Shown piece after piece: positions 1-8,592 of a stretch of DNA of 64,000 bases; within the stretch, counting starts at the first letter, position 1; every line of letters begins with the position of its first letter. The position numbers and the translations under genes were made by a program. The notes under the pieces are model-generated. The model was not told the DNA's origin. It made no database searches and worked only from the letters and a program-made list of their open reading frames with translations. Source of the stretch: Pseudomonadota bacterium (GTDB taxonomy: Bacteria; Pseudomonadota; Alphaproteobacteria; Geminicoccales; Geminicoccaceae); the NCBI GenBank assembly GCA_030549795.1, contig JAUQQO010000053.1, forward strand, positions 62,001 through 126,000, given 5' to 3'.

Positions 1-358
1 CCTGGACGTAGGTTTGCAAAAAAATCGACATACCGATCGCGGAAATGAGCGGCGCCAGGCGGAACGAACCCCGCAACGGCCGATAGGCGATGCGCTCGAC
101 CGTCCAGCCGTAGAGCGAGGTGATCACAATCGCCGCTAAGAGCACGAGTACGAGCGCAAGCGGCGCCCATGAGATGCCGAGCATACCAAGCAGCGTGAAA
201 AAGATGATCGAGACAAAGGCGCCGATCATGTAGATCTCGCCATGCGCGAAATTGATCATACCGATGATCCCGTAGACCATCGAATAGCCGATGGCGATCA
301 GCCCATAGACCATGCCCAGGGCGATACCGTTGATAAGCTGTTGCAAAAAGTATGCCAT
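1..358 (-). CDS. livH: Branched-chain amino acid ABC transporter permease, LivH type (partial)
   Basis: This is the N-terminal 119 residues of an inner-membrane permease of the LivH family; the rest lies beyond the left window edge. Translation from the ATG at 356-358 opens MAYFLQQLINGIALGMVYGL, the typical LivH beginning, followed by IGYSMVYGIIGMINFAHGE, the conserved LivH signature with the NFAHGE motif. Hydrophobic segments lie near residues 8-30, 45-65 and 68-85. LivH pairs with LivM, two ATPases and a periplasmic binding protein to import leucine/isoleucine/valine or related amides; none of these is in the window, so the rest of the operon must lie to the left. The substrate cannot be told from this fragment. 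Family assignment is secure. Confidence 0.92.
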   Translation of the reverse strand, partial: MAYFLQQLINGIALGMVYGLIAIGYSMVYGIIGMINFAHGEIYMIGAFVSIIFFTLLGMLGISWAPLALVLVLLAAIVITSLYGWTVERIAYRPLRGSFRLAPLISAIGMSIFLQTYVQ

Positions 359-504
359 CGCGCCTCGCCCAAGTCCGATGGTCGTGCTGGCGGGCTCTCG
401 CACCCGCGAGGCGGCGCCCGTTGGTGCTCCTGGCCTCGGCTTTAAGCCAGCCTCTCTTTGTGCGCAATGGAGACCCCGCGCGGACGCATGGCCCGCCGGC
501 GCAG

Positions 505-1101
505 CTACCGGCCGGCGAGCATGCGCACGCGCTCGAGATCCCAGCGGCTTGCGAGCTCGATAAGGGGCTCCGGACCCGACAGCCCCGAGCCTCTCAGGAA
601 AATCGTAACCTTTCCGCTTAGATCGAGGACGAGTTGCCCCTCTTTCGTGTCCGGATTCCAGCTGGTGGTGGCCATTTCGCGCTGGATGCGGACCCGCTTG
701 GCATTCGCCTGCATCAGCAGCAGCTGCGGATTGGCGAGCATCTGCGCGAGGCCCTGCAGCACACCGCCGCGCGAGAGCTGCGCTTCGATCTCGCCCGAGC
801 CTTCGATCTGCCGATAGATGCGCACCACCGTCGTCCCGCCGAGGAGCGGAATGCCAACCGGGTTGCCCGGCCGATCCTCGATCGTCCAACCAGCGGGCGG
901 CTTCGGGAAGGTCGCCACAAAGGCTTCCCCAAATTTCGCCCGCAACGCTTCGAGCGCGAATTCGAGCTCGCGCACCGCACCAGCGAGATCACCGTCCTGG
1001 TAAAGCTGCCGCGCGGTGTCGAGTTGATCCAAGATCTCATCGGCGCGCACAGTCGCACACGCGAGCCCGACCGTAAGAGCCGATGCGATCAGCAGCCTCA
1101 T
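505..1101 (-). CDS. Secreted protein of unknown function with an N-terminal helical hairpin
   Basis: A 198-residue protein that I do not recognise. It starts at ATG 1099-1101 behind a strong GGGGAGGGGG ribosome-binding site. Residues 1-20 form a Sec signal peptide ending ATVRA, so the product is probably periplasmic. Residues 21-60 are helical and TPR-like (ILDQLDTARQLYQDGDLAGA). A mixed alpha/beta stretch follows, with GNPVGIPLLGGTTVVRIYR in its middle and a helical segment LAQMLANPQLLLMQANAKR. It lies 146 bp downstream of, and on the same strand as, livH. An in-frame upstream start at 1194 would add an unlikely leader and lose the signal peptide. The reading frame is intact and the composition matches neighbouring genes. 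Confidence 0.7.
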   Translation of the reverse strand: MRLLIASALTVGLACATVRADEILDQLDTARQLYQDGDLAGAVRELEFALEALRAKFGEAFVATFPKPPAGWTIEDRPGNPVGIPLLGGTTVVRIYRQIEGSGEIEAQLSRGGVLQGLAQMLANPQLLLMQANAKRVRIQREMATTSWNPDTKEGQLVLDLSGKVTIFLRGSGLSGPEPLIELASRWDLERVRMLAGR

Positions 1102-1293
1102 GATGGCCCCCTCCCCGCCTGGGACGCCTAGCTGGCGCTCGCGCGCACGTGCCGTCAATCCCTCCCCCACCTTGGCGTATCGATGCGTTCGCACTCGACA
1201 CTTTGTCCGCGCTTTTGGGCTCGGGCCATCATCCTTCGGCCGCTCGCACAGGTGCGCGGATCGGCGCGGGATCGCCGCTTCGAGCCCCTTTAC

Positions 1294-2069
1294 TTACGGC
1301 GATGCGCGGGAGCGCGCCCCATACGTTCGGCCCACCACCCGATGCCGAGCCGGCGCTGGCTTGTGCGCCTTAAAGCGCGCGGCTGCGACCGCAGCGTCGG
1401 GTACGATGGGCGAGCTTTGATGCTTGATTTCTCTTTGGCGCTCCATGACCGCGAATTGGTGCCAACTCTCGCCCCGATCCGAGGACACGAAGATCTCACC
1501 TTTTCCGATCAGCGGACCACGCCCGTGTGGACCCACGTCGTCCCGCGATCGTGGGAGCGATACACCCCGCTACAGGTGTACACGTACACGTCCCCTTTGC
1601 GCCCCAGCGCGATCGAGGAGACGAATTCTTTGCCTTTGGGTGGCGCGATTCGCAACCAACTTCGTCCACGGTCGTCGGAGCGGTAGAGAATGCCCTCCAC
1701 CTCGCCCAACAACTCCCCCAACGGCAGCGGCGTTATCACCCCGGCTCGATAAAGCGTGGAGCTGTTCGGATCGGCCGCAAGCGCTGTAAAGCGCCGGAAC
1801 AATTCTCGCTGCGGCTCCTCGAGTCATATCGACTCGCTCCAGCTCTCGCCGCCGTCTTCCGAGCGATAGACCTGACGGATAGCGTACAACGGCGACGGGT
1901 AAGCGGTCCCGGCCGCGAACAGCTCTCCCCGCTCCGTGGCGGCGAGCAGGTGAATATTGAAGGATCCGGCCAGGGGCCTGCCAAGGAGGACCCAAAGGGG
2001 ACTCTCGCTGACCGAGCAGCCGCCAAGCATAAATAACAAACACGCGTGCATGATCTTTTTTGCCACCAT
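1294..2069 (-). pseudogene. BNR/Asp-box repeat lipoprotein, broken by an in-frame stop and a frameshift
   Basis: Three reading-frame segments together make one secreted beta-propeller-like protein. Segment one starts at ATG 2067-2069 with a lipoprotein signal (ACLLFMLGGC) and ends at TGA 1824-1826. Reading on in the same frame after that stop gives LEEPQRELFRRFTALAADP and continues to a stop at 1509. A shift of one base near 1515-1535 then restores GKGEIFVSSDRGESWHQFA, ending at 1294. Four Asp-box motifs are spread over all three pieces: SEDGGESW, SDDRGRSW, SHDRGTTW and SSDRGESW. This continuity argues for a single ancestral gene now disabled, or for two sequencing errors. BNR/Asp-box folds occur in sialidase-like and Ycf48-like proteins; the function here is unknown. 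Confidence 0.75.
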
Positions 2070-2207
2070 GCCCCGTCCCCTTCGCTTGCACGACATTTTC
2101 TTTGCGCTCCGCACCCGCCTTGACGCAGATCTCCGCCGCCTTGAGCCGACCCGATCTTGCCTTCATCGCAACGGGCGACGCAAAAGGCTCGGCGTGCCGG
2201 GGCCGTC

Positions 2208-3194
2208 TCATGGCCGCCCCTCCGCCAATGTCTGCACGCGGATCCGGGGATCGATCGCCACGTAAAGCAGGTCGACGATGAAATTGATGACGACAAAAAT
2301 AAAGGCCACGAGCACAAGATAGGCAGCCATGATGGGAATGTCGGCGAACTGTACCGCTTGGATGAAAAGGCTTCCCATCCCGGGCCACTGGAACACGGTT
2401 TCAGTCACGATGGCAAATGCGATCAGCGAGCCGATCTGGATACCGCTGATGGTAACGACCGGAACGAGCGCATTTTTGAGCGCGTGCACGAAATAGATGG
2501 AACGGTTGGGAAGGCCTCGGGCTCGCGCGAACTTAATGTAATCGGTACGCAACACTTCCAGCATCTCGGCACGCACGAGCCGCATTACGAGGGCGAGCTG
2601 GTAAAGGGCGAGCGTGGTCGCGGGTAGGACGATCGCCTTTAAACCCGAAAGCGTGAGCAAGCCGGTCGTCCAAAAGCCGAGCTGTACCGTCTCGCCGCGC
2701 CCAAAAGAGGGCAGCCACCCAAGCGTGACCGAGAACAGAAAGATAAGGCCGATGCCAATCACAAAGGTGGGCAAGGACACGCCGAGAAGGGAGAGCGCCA
2801 TGAGCAAACGCGACAGCCGTGCGTGGCGGCGGATACCGCAATAGACCCCGAGCGGGATCCCAACGAGCAGGGCAAGCAGCGCCGAGACCAAGACGAGCTC
2901 GAGTGTCGCGGGCAGGCGCTCTCCGATCACTTCTCCTACGGGGCGTTGCAAGCGGTAGGAGACGCCGAAATCCCCGCGCACGGCATTGCCCACAAAGCGC
3001 GCGAACCGTACGATGAACGGATCATCGAGACCCAATCGTCGCCGCAGTTCTGCCCGATCCTCGAGGGTCGCCTCTTGCCCGACCATGTTGTTGATCGGAT
3101 CGCCAACATAGTTGAACATGATGAAGCTAAAAAAGGATACCACCGCCATCACGGCGATGGCCTGCATCAATCGCCTCAAGAGATAGACGAGCAC
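2208..3194 (-). CDS. Peptide/nickel-type ABC transporter permease, DppB family
   Basis: An intact 328-residue inner-membrane permease of the DppB/OppB/GsiC family, which imports peptides, nickel or glutathione. It opens MLVYLLRRLMQAIAVMAVVS with the usual first membrane helix, has the family element FGVSYRLQRPVGEVIGERLP near residues 75-95, six hydrophobic segments, and the ATPase-contact loop YIKFARARGLPNRSIYFVHA near residues 218-237. Normally the next gene encodes the DppC partner and the operon also carries a binding protein and two ATPases. Here the next gene downstream is the broken BNR lipoprotein, and the 537 bp upstream hold no clear gene, so this permease is an orphan. It may be a remnant or may use partners encoded elsewhere. 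Confidence 0.9.
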   Translation of the reverse strand: MLVYLLRRLMQAIAVMAVVSFFSFIMFNYVGDPINNMVGQEATLEDRAELRRRLGLDDPFIVRFARFVGNAVRGDFGVSYRLQRPVGEVIGERLPATLELVLVSALLALLVGIPLGVYCGIRRHARLSRLLMALSLLGVSLPTFVIGIGLIFLFSVTLGWLPSFGRGETVQLGFWTTGLLTLSGLKAIVLPATTLALYQLALVMRLVRAEMLEVLRTDYIKFARARGLPNRSIYFVHALKNALVPVVTISGIQIGSLIAFAIVTETVFQWPGMGSLFIQAVQFADIPIMAAYLVLVAFIFVVINFIVDLLYVAIDPRIRVQTLAEGRP

Positions 3195-3731
3195 GGCCGA
3201 TCACCTCCGCTCGGCGTCGCCATACACGTGGGGGCCCACCCGTGCGCTGCCCTCACGGCCCCTCCTCAGAGCACCGAACGGGCGTTGGCGAGCGGGCACA
3301 GCCGGCCTCGGCACCCATCGCCCCGCGACCCACGGCCAAACCCCTTCCGCTCGGCTGCGCGGCTGGCGCCGGTCCCCTCGCTTCGGCCCTCCCACCCGCG
3401 CCTTGCGCGACGGCGTCGCACCCTTGCCGCGAACCCACCGCCTGTGCGCCGTCTGAAAGGGCCTCTCAAGGTTACGCCGCGGCGCAGGAACGATTGCACG
3501 CGCGCAACGGCTCACGCGCGCGGTGCCGGTGCCGTCTCGCGGCGCGCAGCCGCGTTCGGCGAACAGCGCGCACAACGCGTGCGGGTCTGCTCGCAGATCG
3601 ATGACGACGGGATGCATGCACCGCGACGGTCCGCGATTGTCGCTCTCCTTGTGCCCGGTTATCAGCAGCGGGAGCAGAGCGATCAAGTCGATGCGGGTCG
3701 CGAACCCAACGGGTGCGGGGGGAGAAGGAGG
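3195..3731. other. Gene-poor interval between the DppB-type permease and the TRAP operon
   Basis: No convincing gene is visible in these 537 bases. Open frames on both strands are arginine/proline/alanine-rich and lack domain motifs, as expected for chance frames in GC-rich DNA. A minus-strand frame beginning near 3614-3686 has a slightly protein-like start (MHPVVIDLRADPHALC) and then degenerates, so a decayed gene is possible but not shown. The promoter for the TRAP operon on the plus strand and for the permease on the minus strand should both be here; I could not pick convincing -35/-10 elements. Confidence 0.4.
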
Positions 3732-4754
3732 ATGGACCGGCGCGGCTTCTTGGGAGCACTGGGTGCGAGCCTCGGCGCGTGGGCGCAGCTTGCGAACCCG
3801 CGCGCATCACACGCCCAGGGCATCAACTTCTTCCGGATCGGTACGGGGGGTGCGGGGGGCACCTATTATCCCATCGGCGGCATCATCGCGACCGCCATCT
3901 CCAATCCGCCGGGCTCGCGTCCGTGCGAGAAAGGCGGTTCTTGTGGTGTCCCCGGTCTCGTCGCCACCGCGATCACTTCCGATGGTTCGGTCGCCAACTG
4001 CAACGGGATCGTCTCGGGGCTTCTCGAAGCCGGCATCTCGCAGGCCGACGTCGCGCATTGGGCTTATACGGGAACCGGACTCTTCGAGGGAAAGCCCAAG
4101 CTCGACAAGCTGCGGGTAATCGCCAACCTGTTCCCGGAGCACATCCACATCTACACGCGAGCCGACTCCAAAGTGACCAAGATCGAGGATCTCAAGGGCA
4201 AGCGCGTCAACTTCGGTCCGCCCGCTTCCGGCACGCTCATCGGCGCACGGCTCTTGTTCGCCGAATATGGTCTCGAGGAGGGCAAAACGGTCACCGCCGA
4301 ATATCTGCAGCCCCAACCCGCCGCCGATCGGGTGCGCGACGGACAGCTCGACGCCTCCTTCATCATCGTCGGCTACCCCGCGGCAGCCATCGGGGAGCTC
4401 GCAGCAACGGTGGGCGTACGCCTGCTCCCCATCCAACCCGAGATGCAGGAGCGCTTGCTGGCCAAGGTTCCGTTCTGGTCCAAAGCCGTCATCCCCGCAG
4501 GTACCTACAAGGGTCAGGATCAGGACGTGCCCACCCTTGCCGTGGGCGCACAGCTGTTGACCTCGGCGGACCAACCCGAAGGTCTCATCTACGAGGTCAC
4601 CAAGGCGTTGTGGAACCAGAACACCCGCAATCTGCTCGATGCTGGCCACGCCAAGGGCAAAGCCATTCGGCCCGAGACGGCGCTTGCCGGGGTGAGCTTG
4701 CCGCTGCACCCGGGAGCCGAGCGCTATTATCGCGAGGTGGGCCTCCTCAAGTAA
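3732..4754 (+). CDS. TRAP transporter solute-binding protein, TAXI family
   Basis: A 340-residue periplasmic binding protein of the TAXI family, the ligand-catching part of a tripartite ATP-independent transporter. The ATG at 3732 follows GGAGAAGGAGG directly. The leader MDRRGFLGALGASLGAWAQ has a twin-arginine motif (RRGFLG), so Tat export is likely, with cleavage after ASHA. The mature start FFRIGTGGAGGTYYPIGG is the TAXI signature; a small insert with two cysteines (PCEKGGSCG) is usual in the family. LKGKRVNFGPPASGT and VGYPAAAIGELA are further family segments. The fused permease gene starts 21 bp downstream, making a two-gene operon. TAXI ligands include glutamate and other organic anions; the ligand here is unknown. 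Confidence 0.93.
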   Translation: MDRRGFLGALGASLGAWAQLANPRASHAQGINFFRIGTGGAGGTYYPIGGIIATAISNPPGSRPCEKGGSCGVPGLVATAITSDGSVANCNGIVSGLLEAGISQADVAHWAYTGTGLFEGKPKLDKLRVIANLFPEHIHIYTRADSKVTKIEDLKGKRVNFGPPASGTLIGARLLFAEYGLEEGKTVTAEYLQPQPAADRVRDGQLDASFIIVGYPAAAIGELAATVGVRLLPIQPEMQERLLAKVPFWSKAVIPAGTYKGQDQDVPTLAVGAQLLTSADQPEGLIYEVTKALWNQNTRNLLDAGHAKGKAIRPETALAGVSLPLHPGAERYYREVGLLK

Positions 4755-4775
4755 CGGGCGCGGCCCTTCGCGGCG

Positions 4776-6875
4776 ATGCCCGATGCGCGCGCTCATAGCC
4801 CGGGCGCCGGCGCGCACGAGCCCGCCGTAGCCCGCCCGAACGACGCGCCACGGCTCGATCTCGCCCGCGCGCGACGACTGGAGGAGGAGTTCGACCCCGA
4901 GCTGCATTTCCGATCCGTCTCGGGGCCGGCGAGGTGGATCGTCTTCCTTCTCCTCCTCGCCATGAGTTTGTTCCACTACTGGGTGGCGGGGTTCGGCGCA
5001 CCTCCGACACAAGTGATGTCGGCGACCCACCTCGGGTTCGTCTTGACCATCGGCTTTCTCGTCTTCGGGGCTTCGCGCCGCGGTCGCCGCGCCGCAATTC
5101 AGGGCCGCGGCTGGCGGCTGGGCGGGATCCCGCTTTGGGACTGGGCGTGCGCTCTCGCAGGCGCCATCGTGGCGGCTTACTACCCGCTCACCTTTCACGA
5201 CCTCGCCTTTCGCATCGGCAATCCTTCCACACTCGATCTCATTATGGGCACGGGCGCGATCGCGCTCGTGCTCGAGCTCACGCGCCGGTGCATGGGTTGG
5301 CCGCTCACGCTCATCGTCGCCACCGGCATATTGTACGCGCTCTTCGGCCATCGGCTTTCGGGTCTCTTTGCGCATGCGGGTGCGAGTTGGCCGGCGCTCG
5401 TGAGCCACCTCTATCTTACGCAAGAAGGACTATTCGGCCTTCCGATCGTCGTCATGTCGACGATCGTCTTCCATTTCGTGCTCTTCGGCGCTGTCGCCAC
5501 GCGCATGGGTCTTGGCCAATTGTTCCTCGATCTCGCTGCCGTTGCCGCCGGTCGCTTTGCTGGTGGTCCAGCAAAGGTGGCGGTGCTCGCTTCAGCGATG
5601 TTCGGAACCATCTCGGGAAGTTCGGTGGCCAATACGGTCACAACGGGTTCGCTCACCATCCCCGCCATGAAGCGCGTGGGCTATCGGCCGGAATTCGCGG
5701 GCGCGGTGGAGGCGGCAGCATCCACGGGCGGACAAATCATGCCCCCCGTAATGGGGGCCGCCGCCTTTGTTATGGCCGAAATGCTCGCCGTTCCGTATCT
5801 GCAGATCTGCATCGCAGCGGCGATTCCGGCCTTTTTGCATTTCTTCGCCGTGCTCACCATGGTTCACCTCGAAGCAAAACGAGCAGGGCTGCGCGGATTG
5901 CCGAGCCATGAGATCCCCGAACTCGGCCGCGTTTTGCGCACAGGCTGGCCGGCGCTGGTTCCGCTCGCCGTCCTTCTTGGCGTTCTCTTCCAAGGCTACA
6001 CGCCGAACCGCGCGGCCTTCTTCGGCATCACGGCTGCGCTGGCGGTCGCTGTGTTGCGGCCCAAAGAGCGCTGTTCATTCTTTATGGTGGCGCAATTTTT
6101 GGCCTTAGGCGCGCGCTATGCCATCGCCGTCGGGGCGGCAGCGGCGGCTGTTGGGCTTTTCGTGGGTGTGGTGACGCTCACAGGAGTCGGCTTTAAGGTC
6201 TCCTTCGCCGTTACACAGACCGCAGCGCAGCTCGCCGAGGACCTCGCACCTCTCGCCTCGTTGGTGAGCTTCGGTCAGATCGGGGCAGCCGAGCTCACGC
6301 GCGTGCTCACCCTCGTGCTCATCGCCTTGGCCTGTGTGATCATGGGCTGTGGTATCCCGACCACGGCTCTGTACATCATTTTGGCTGCGGTGGCCGCCCC
6401 CGCCTTGGTGCTTTTAGGCATGCCGCCGCTCGCAGCGCATCTCTTTGTGCTCTATTACGGCGTTCTCGCCGATCTCACTCCACCGGTGTGCGTCGCCGCT
6501 TACGCTGCCGCGGCGATCGCCCATGCCAACGCTTTCCGCACCGGGCTCATCGCCTTCCGATTGGGCAACGCCAAGGCCCTCGTGCCCTTCGTGTTCGCCT
6601 ACGCCCCTTCGTTGCTCCTCGTGGCCCCCGGCTTTTCCTGGGCCGAACTGGCGGTGACCCTCAGCACCTGCATGATCGGAATCGTCCTGCTCGCCGCCGC
6701 CTTCACCGGTTATCTGCGAACGACCCTCGGTAGCGTGGCGCGCGCCTTGGCCGCGCTTGCGGGCCTGTGCTTTGCCCTCCCGGTTCCCGCCGCGGCGATG
6801 GCCGGAACCCTGTTGGCGCTGCCGGCGTTGCTCGCCCGACCGCGTGCGCCGCGGCCCGGGCGCACCCCGCGCTGA
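4776..6875 (+). CDS. TRAP transporter permease, fused small and large membrane subunits (4TM/12TM)
   Basis: A 699-residue inner-membrane protein that joins the DctQ-like and DctM-like subunits in one chain, the form that partners TAXI binding proteins. After a soluble 45-residue start, several membrane helices cover the DctQ-like part to about residue 190. The large subunit has the hallmark SGSSVANTVTTGSLTIPAMK near residue 285, GGQIMPPVMGAAAFVMAE near residue 320, and MGCGIPTTALYIILAAVAAP near residue 525, which mark the two substrate-path hairpins. The family uses a sodium or proton gradient to import organic acids. Start ATG 4776 lies 21 bp after the binding-protein gene, so the two are co-transcribed. 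The C-terminus is a small hydrophobic tail ending in a basic stretch. Confidence 0.94.
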   Translation: MPDARAHSPGAGAHEPAVARPNDAPRLDLARARRLEEEFDPELHFRSVSGPARWIVFLLLLAMSLFHYWVAGFGAPPTQVMSATHLGFVLTIGFLVFGASRRGRRAAIQGRGWRLGGIPLWDWACALAGAIVAAYYPLTFHDLAFRIGNPSTLDLIMGTGAIALVLELTRRCMGWPLTLIVATGILYALFGHRLSGLFAHAGASWPALVSHLYLTQEGLFGLPIVVMSTIVFHFVLFGAVATRMGLGQLFLDLAAVAAGRFAGGPAKVAVLASAMFGTISGSSVANTVTTGSLTIPAMKRVGYRPEFAGAVEAAASTGGQIMPPVMGAAAFVMAEMLAVPYLQICIAAAIPAFLHFFAVLTMVHLEAKRAGLRGLPSHEIPELGRVLRTGWPALVPLAVLLGVLFQGYTPNRAAFFGITAALAVAVLRPKERCSFFMVAQFLALGARYAIAVGAAAAAVGLFVGVVTLTGVGFKVSFAVTQTAAQLAEDLAPLASLVSFGQIGAAELTRVLTLVLIALACVIMGCGIPTTALYIILAAVAAPALVLLGMPPLAAHLFVLYYGVLADLTPPVCVAAYAAAAIAHANAFRTGLIAFRLGNAKALVPFVFAYAPSLLLVAPGFSWAELAVTLSTCMIGIVLLAAAFTGYLRTTLGSVARALAALAGLCFALPVPAAAMAGTLLALPALLARPRAPRPGRTPR

Positions 6876-6970
6876 CCCACGCGCGTACCCCCGCCGCGTA
6901 TGCCCGCGATCCTAAACAAAGGGCTCGCTTTCGGCCCTCGCGCGGGATCGAAGCGGGACCTCCGCCCGGC

Positions 6971-7423
6971 TCAGACCTCGAGCGGGACCTCGTGATACTC
7001 AAGCGCCCATTCGCGCATAAAGCGCACCTGCACGGGGCGAATGCGGTAGACGATGAGCTCCGGATTGTCGGGAGTGCCGAGATAAGCGCGCAAAAGCGGG
7101 TTCGTCCTCCAGATCTCGTCGAGCACGGCAGGCTCGTGGACCACTTCGGCGACACCGGTGATCCGCACCTGATCGTGGTCGGGTGAGAGATAGACGAGCT
7201 CGCATTTGGGGTTGGCGGCGAGCTCTCTTGTCTTGTGGTAGCGCTTGAGGTTGGCGACGTAGACCGTAAAACCGTCGGTTTTGACCGGGCTCACGGGCCG
7301 CACACGGGGCTGGTCACCGTCGACGGTAGCCAGACGGGGGAAGCGATCGGCGCCGATTACCGCGAGCGCGAGCTCGCGCAGCCGGTTCGGATCGACGGGT
7401 TCGGGTTCGGGCTTCTTCGCCAT
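6971..7423 (-). CDS. Pyridoxamine 5'-phosphate oxidase-like flavin-binding protein
   Basis: A 150-residue split-barrel protein of the PNPOx-like superfamily, which binds FMN, F420 or heme. The core runs FPRLATVDGDQPRVRPVSPV, the usual first strands, then FTVYVANLKRYHKTRELAAN and LVYLSPDHDQVRITGVAEVV, which correspond to the flavin-binding part. The length fits the short general-stress/PPOX group rather than true PdxH, so vitamin B6 synthesis is not implied. The start ATG 7421-7423 gives MAKKPEPEP, a charged leader typical of small cytosolic proteins. It is convergent with the TRAP operon and runs in the same direction as the VTT-domain gene upstream. The actual substrate is unknown. Confidence 0.85.
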   Translation of the reverse strand: MAKKPEPEPVDPNRLRELALAVIGADRFPRLATVDGDQPRVRPVSPVKTDGFTVYVANLKRYHKTRELAANPKCELVYLSPDHDQVRITGVAEVVHEPAVLDEIWRTNPLLRAYLGTPDNPELIVYRIRPVQVRFMREWALEYHEVPLEV

Positions 7424-7530
7424 GGCCGGGATCTCCCACGATCGTGCCTCGCGCGGTTTCGCGGCTGCGCTCGCGCCCCGCGCCTTAGCCCCGGCAGCTG
7501 CACCTTCGCCGACCACCAGCGCTTGAGTGC

Positions 7531-8226
7531 TCAAGGCTCGTGTCCGCGCCGGCTGGTGCCTTCGGCTGCTGGCGTTTCGCCGTTTGGGCTGGCGGCTGCG
7601 AAGCGCAGGACGAGCGGGCGCAGGGCGAGCCAGATGAGCGGCGGCGCGACAGCGGACACGAACAGCGCAAGATCCGGCCGTTCGACGCCAAACCGGCCAA
7701 CAGCGGCAAAGGCCGTCGCCATCGGTAAGGAGCCGGCAGCAAGCGCGAGCGCAAAGAGCAAAAACGGCATCCGCGTGAGCCCGGCCATGCAGGCGACCAC
7801 TTCCGGAAAGACGGGCAGCCAGCGGGAGAGCAAGACGAGCCACACGCCAACGCGCGCGAACAAGCGTTCGCCTTGCGCAAGTCCTTCCGCTCCGAGGATC
7901 CGACGCGCGGCCTCGCGGCCGAGCGCGCGACACAGAGCATAGCCCGTGAGCCCGGCCAACATCGACCCGCTCGCGCCCAAGATCGCCCCCCAAAAGATGC
8001 CATAGACGAACCCAAGAGCGCTCATCACCGCCGTGGCGGGGACCGGCAACACGAGATCGGCCCACAAAAGCCCGACCGCGAGCGCGCCGGCAAGCGGCCC
8101 CTGAGCATGGAGCATGCGCGCGAGCTCTTGCGCTGCAAGCGCAGTCTCGAGCGCTTCGCCCCAAATCACAAACGGCACCAGCACCACCGCGGCGAGCACC
8201 ATAAAGGCAAGTGTCAGACGGATCAT
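7531..8226 (-). CDS. TVP38/TMEM64 (VTT domain, DedA-like) membrane protein
   Basis: A 231-residue inner-membrane protein of the VTT/DedA superfamily. It opens with a membrane helix (MIRLTLAFMVLAAVVLVPFV) and carries the family core: LVLPVPATAVMSALGFVYG near residue 58, the glycine-rich re-entrant stretch GAILGASGSMLAGLTGYALC near residue 80, and RWLPVFPEVVACMAGLTRM near residue 140. Members are lipid scramblases/flippases; bacterial relatives affect membrane integrity and lipid-carrier recycling. The last 30 residues are a hydrophilic, disordered tail. It sits upstream of the PPOX-like gene on the same strand with a 107-bp gap. The precise lipid handled here is not known. Confidence 0.87.
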   Translation of the reverse strand: MIRLTLAFMVLAAVVLVPFVIWGEALETALAAQELARMLHAQGPLAGALAVGLLWADLVLPVPATAVMSALGFVYGIFWGAILGASGSMLAGLTGYALCRALGREAARRILGAEGLAQGERLFARVGVWLVLLSRWLPVFPEVVACMAGLTRMPFLLFALALAAGSLPMATAFAAVGRFGVERPDLALFVSAVAPPLIWLALRPLVLRFAAASPNGETPAAEGTSRRGHEP

Positions 8227-8592
8227 AACTGCGGCTCTTGCCCCCTCGCCTTATGCGCACACCGCCACGGTCAATTCCAACCGCAGCTGCGCTATTGAGC
8301 AAGCGCGCACAGAGCCGCTTTTTAAGGAGCAAAAACGATCCCAAGCACGGTGTGACCCGTCTTAGCGCGCATCGCGGACGGGGGCGCGAGACAGCGCATC
8401 CTCGGCTCTAGGCGCGTGGGAAATGCGCGCATTAACGTTGCGGCAGAGGTAGAGGGGTTTCCTCGGCCCGTTCGCGAGGGAAATGCGGTGCCGACCTTGT
8501 AAGCGACCTCTTCCGCCTACACATTACGCGCGGCCGAGGGAAGCCGGGCCGCGAGCAAGGCGCGGCCGGTCGAAAATGGAGATCCGAACGAC
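8227..8592. other. Divergent intergenic region upstream of the thioredoxin-like gene
   Basis: This 366-base interval separates the VTT-domain gene (minus) from the cnoX-like gene (plus) and should hold both promoters. I see no gene. A short direct repeat, GGGAAATGCG, occurs near 8419 and again near 8480, about 61 bp apart; its role is unknown. A TTAACG half-site occurs near 8431, without the second half expected of a CtrA box. Confidence 0.4.

Noticed and set aside
1824-1826. In-frame TGA as selenocysteine or recoding
   Set aside because: The position is not a catalytic or cysteine-equivalent site, no stem-loop is evident, and a second lesion lies downstream.
2823-3731. Upstream extension of the TAXI binding-protein frame by about 300 residues
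   Set aside because: The extension is antisense to the DppB-type permease and lacks family likeness; the Tat leader and ribosome-binding site mark ATG 3732 as the start.
3807-5423. 538-codon minus-strand open frame
   Set aside because: Fully antisense to the TRAP genes, with no motif; a GC-rich shadow frame.
8419-8490. Direct repeat GGGAAATGCG as an operator
   Set aside because: Only two short copies 61 bp apart, with no known factor; noted only in the intergenic entry.
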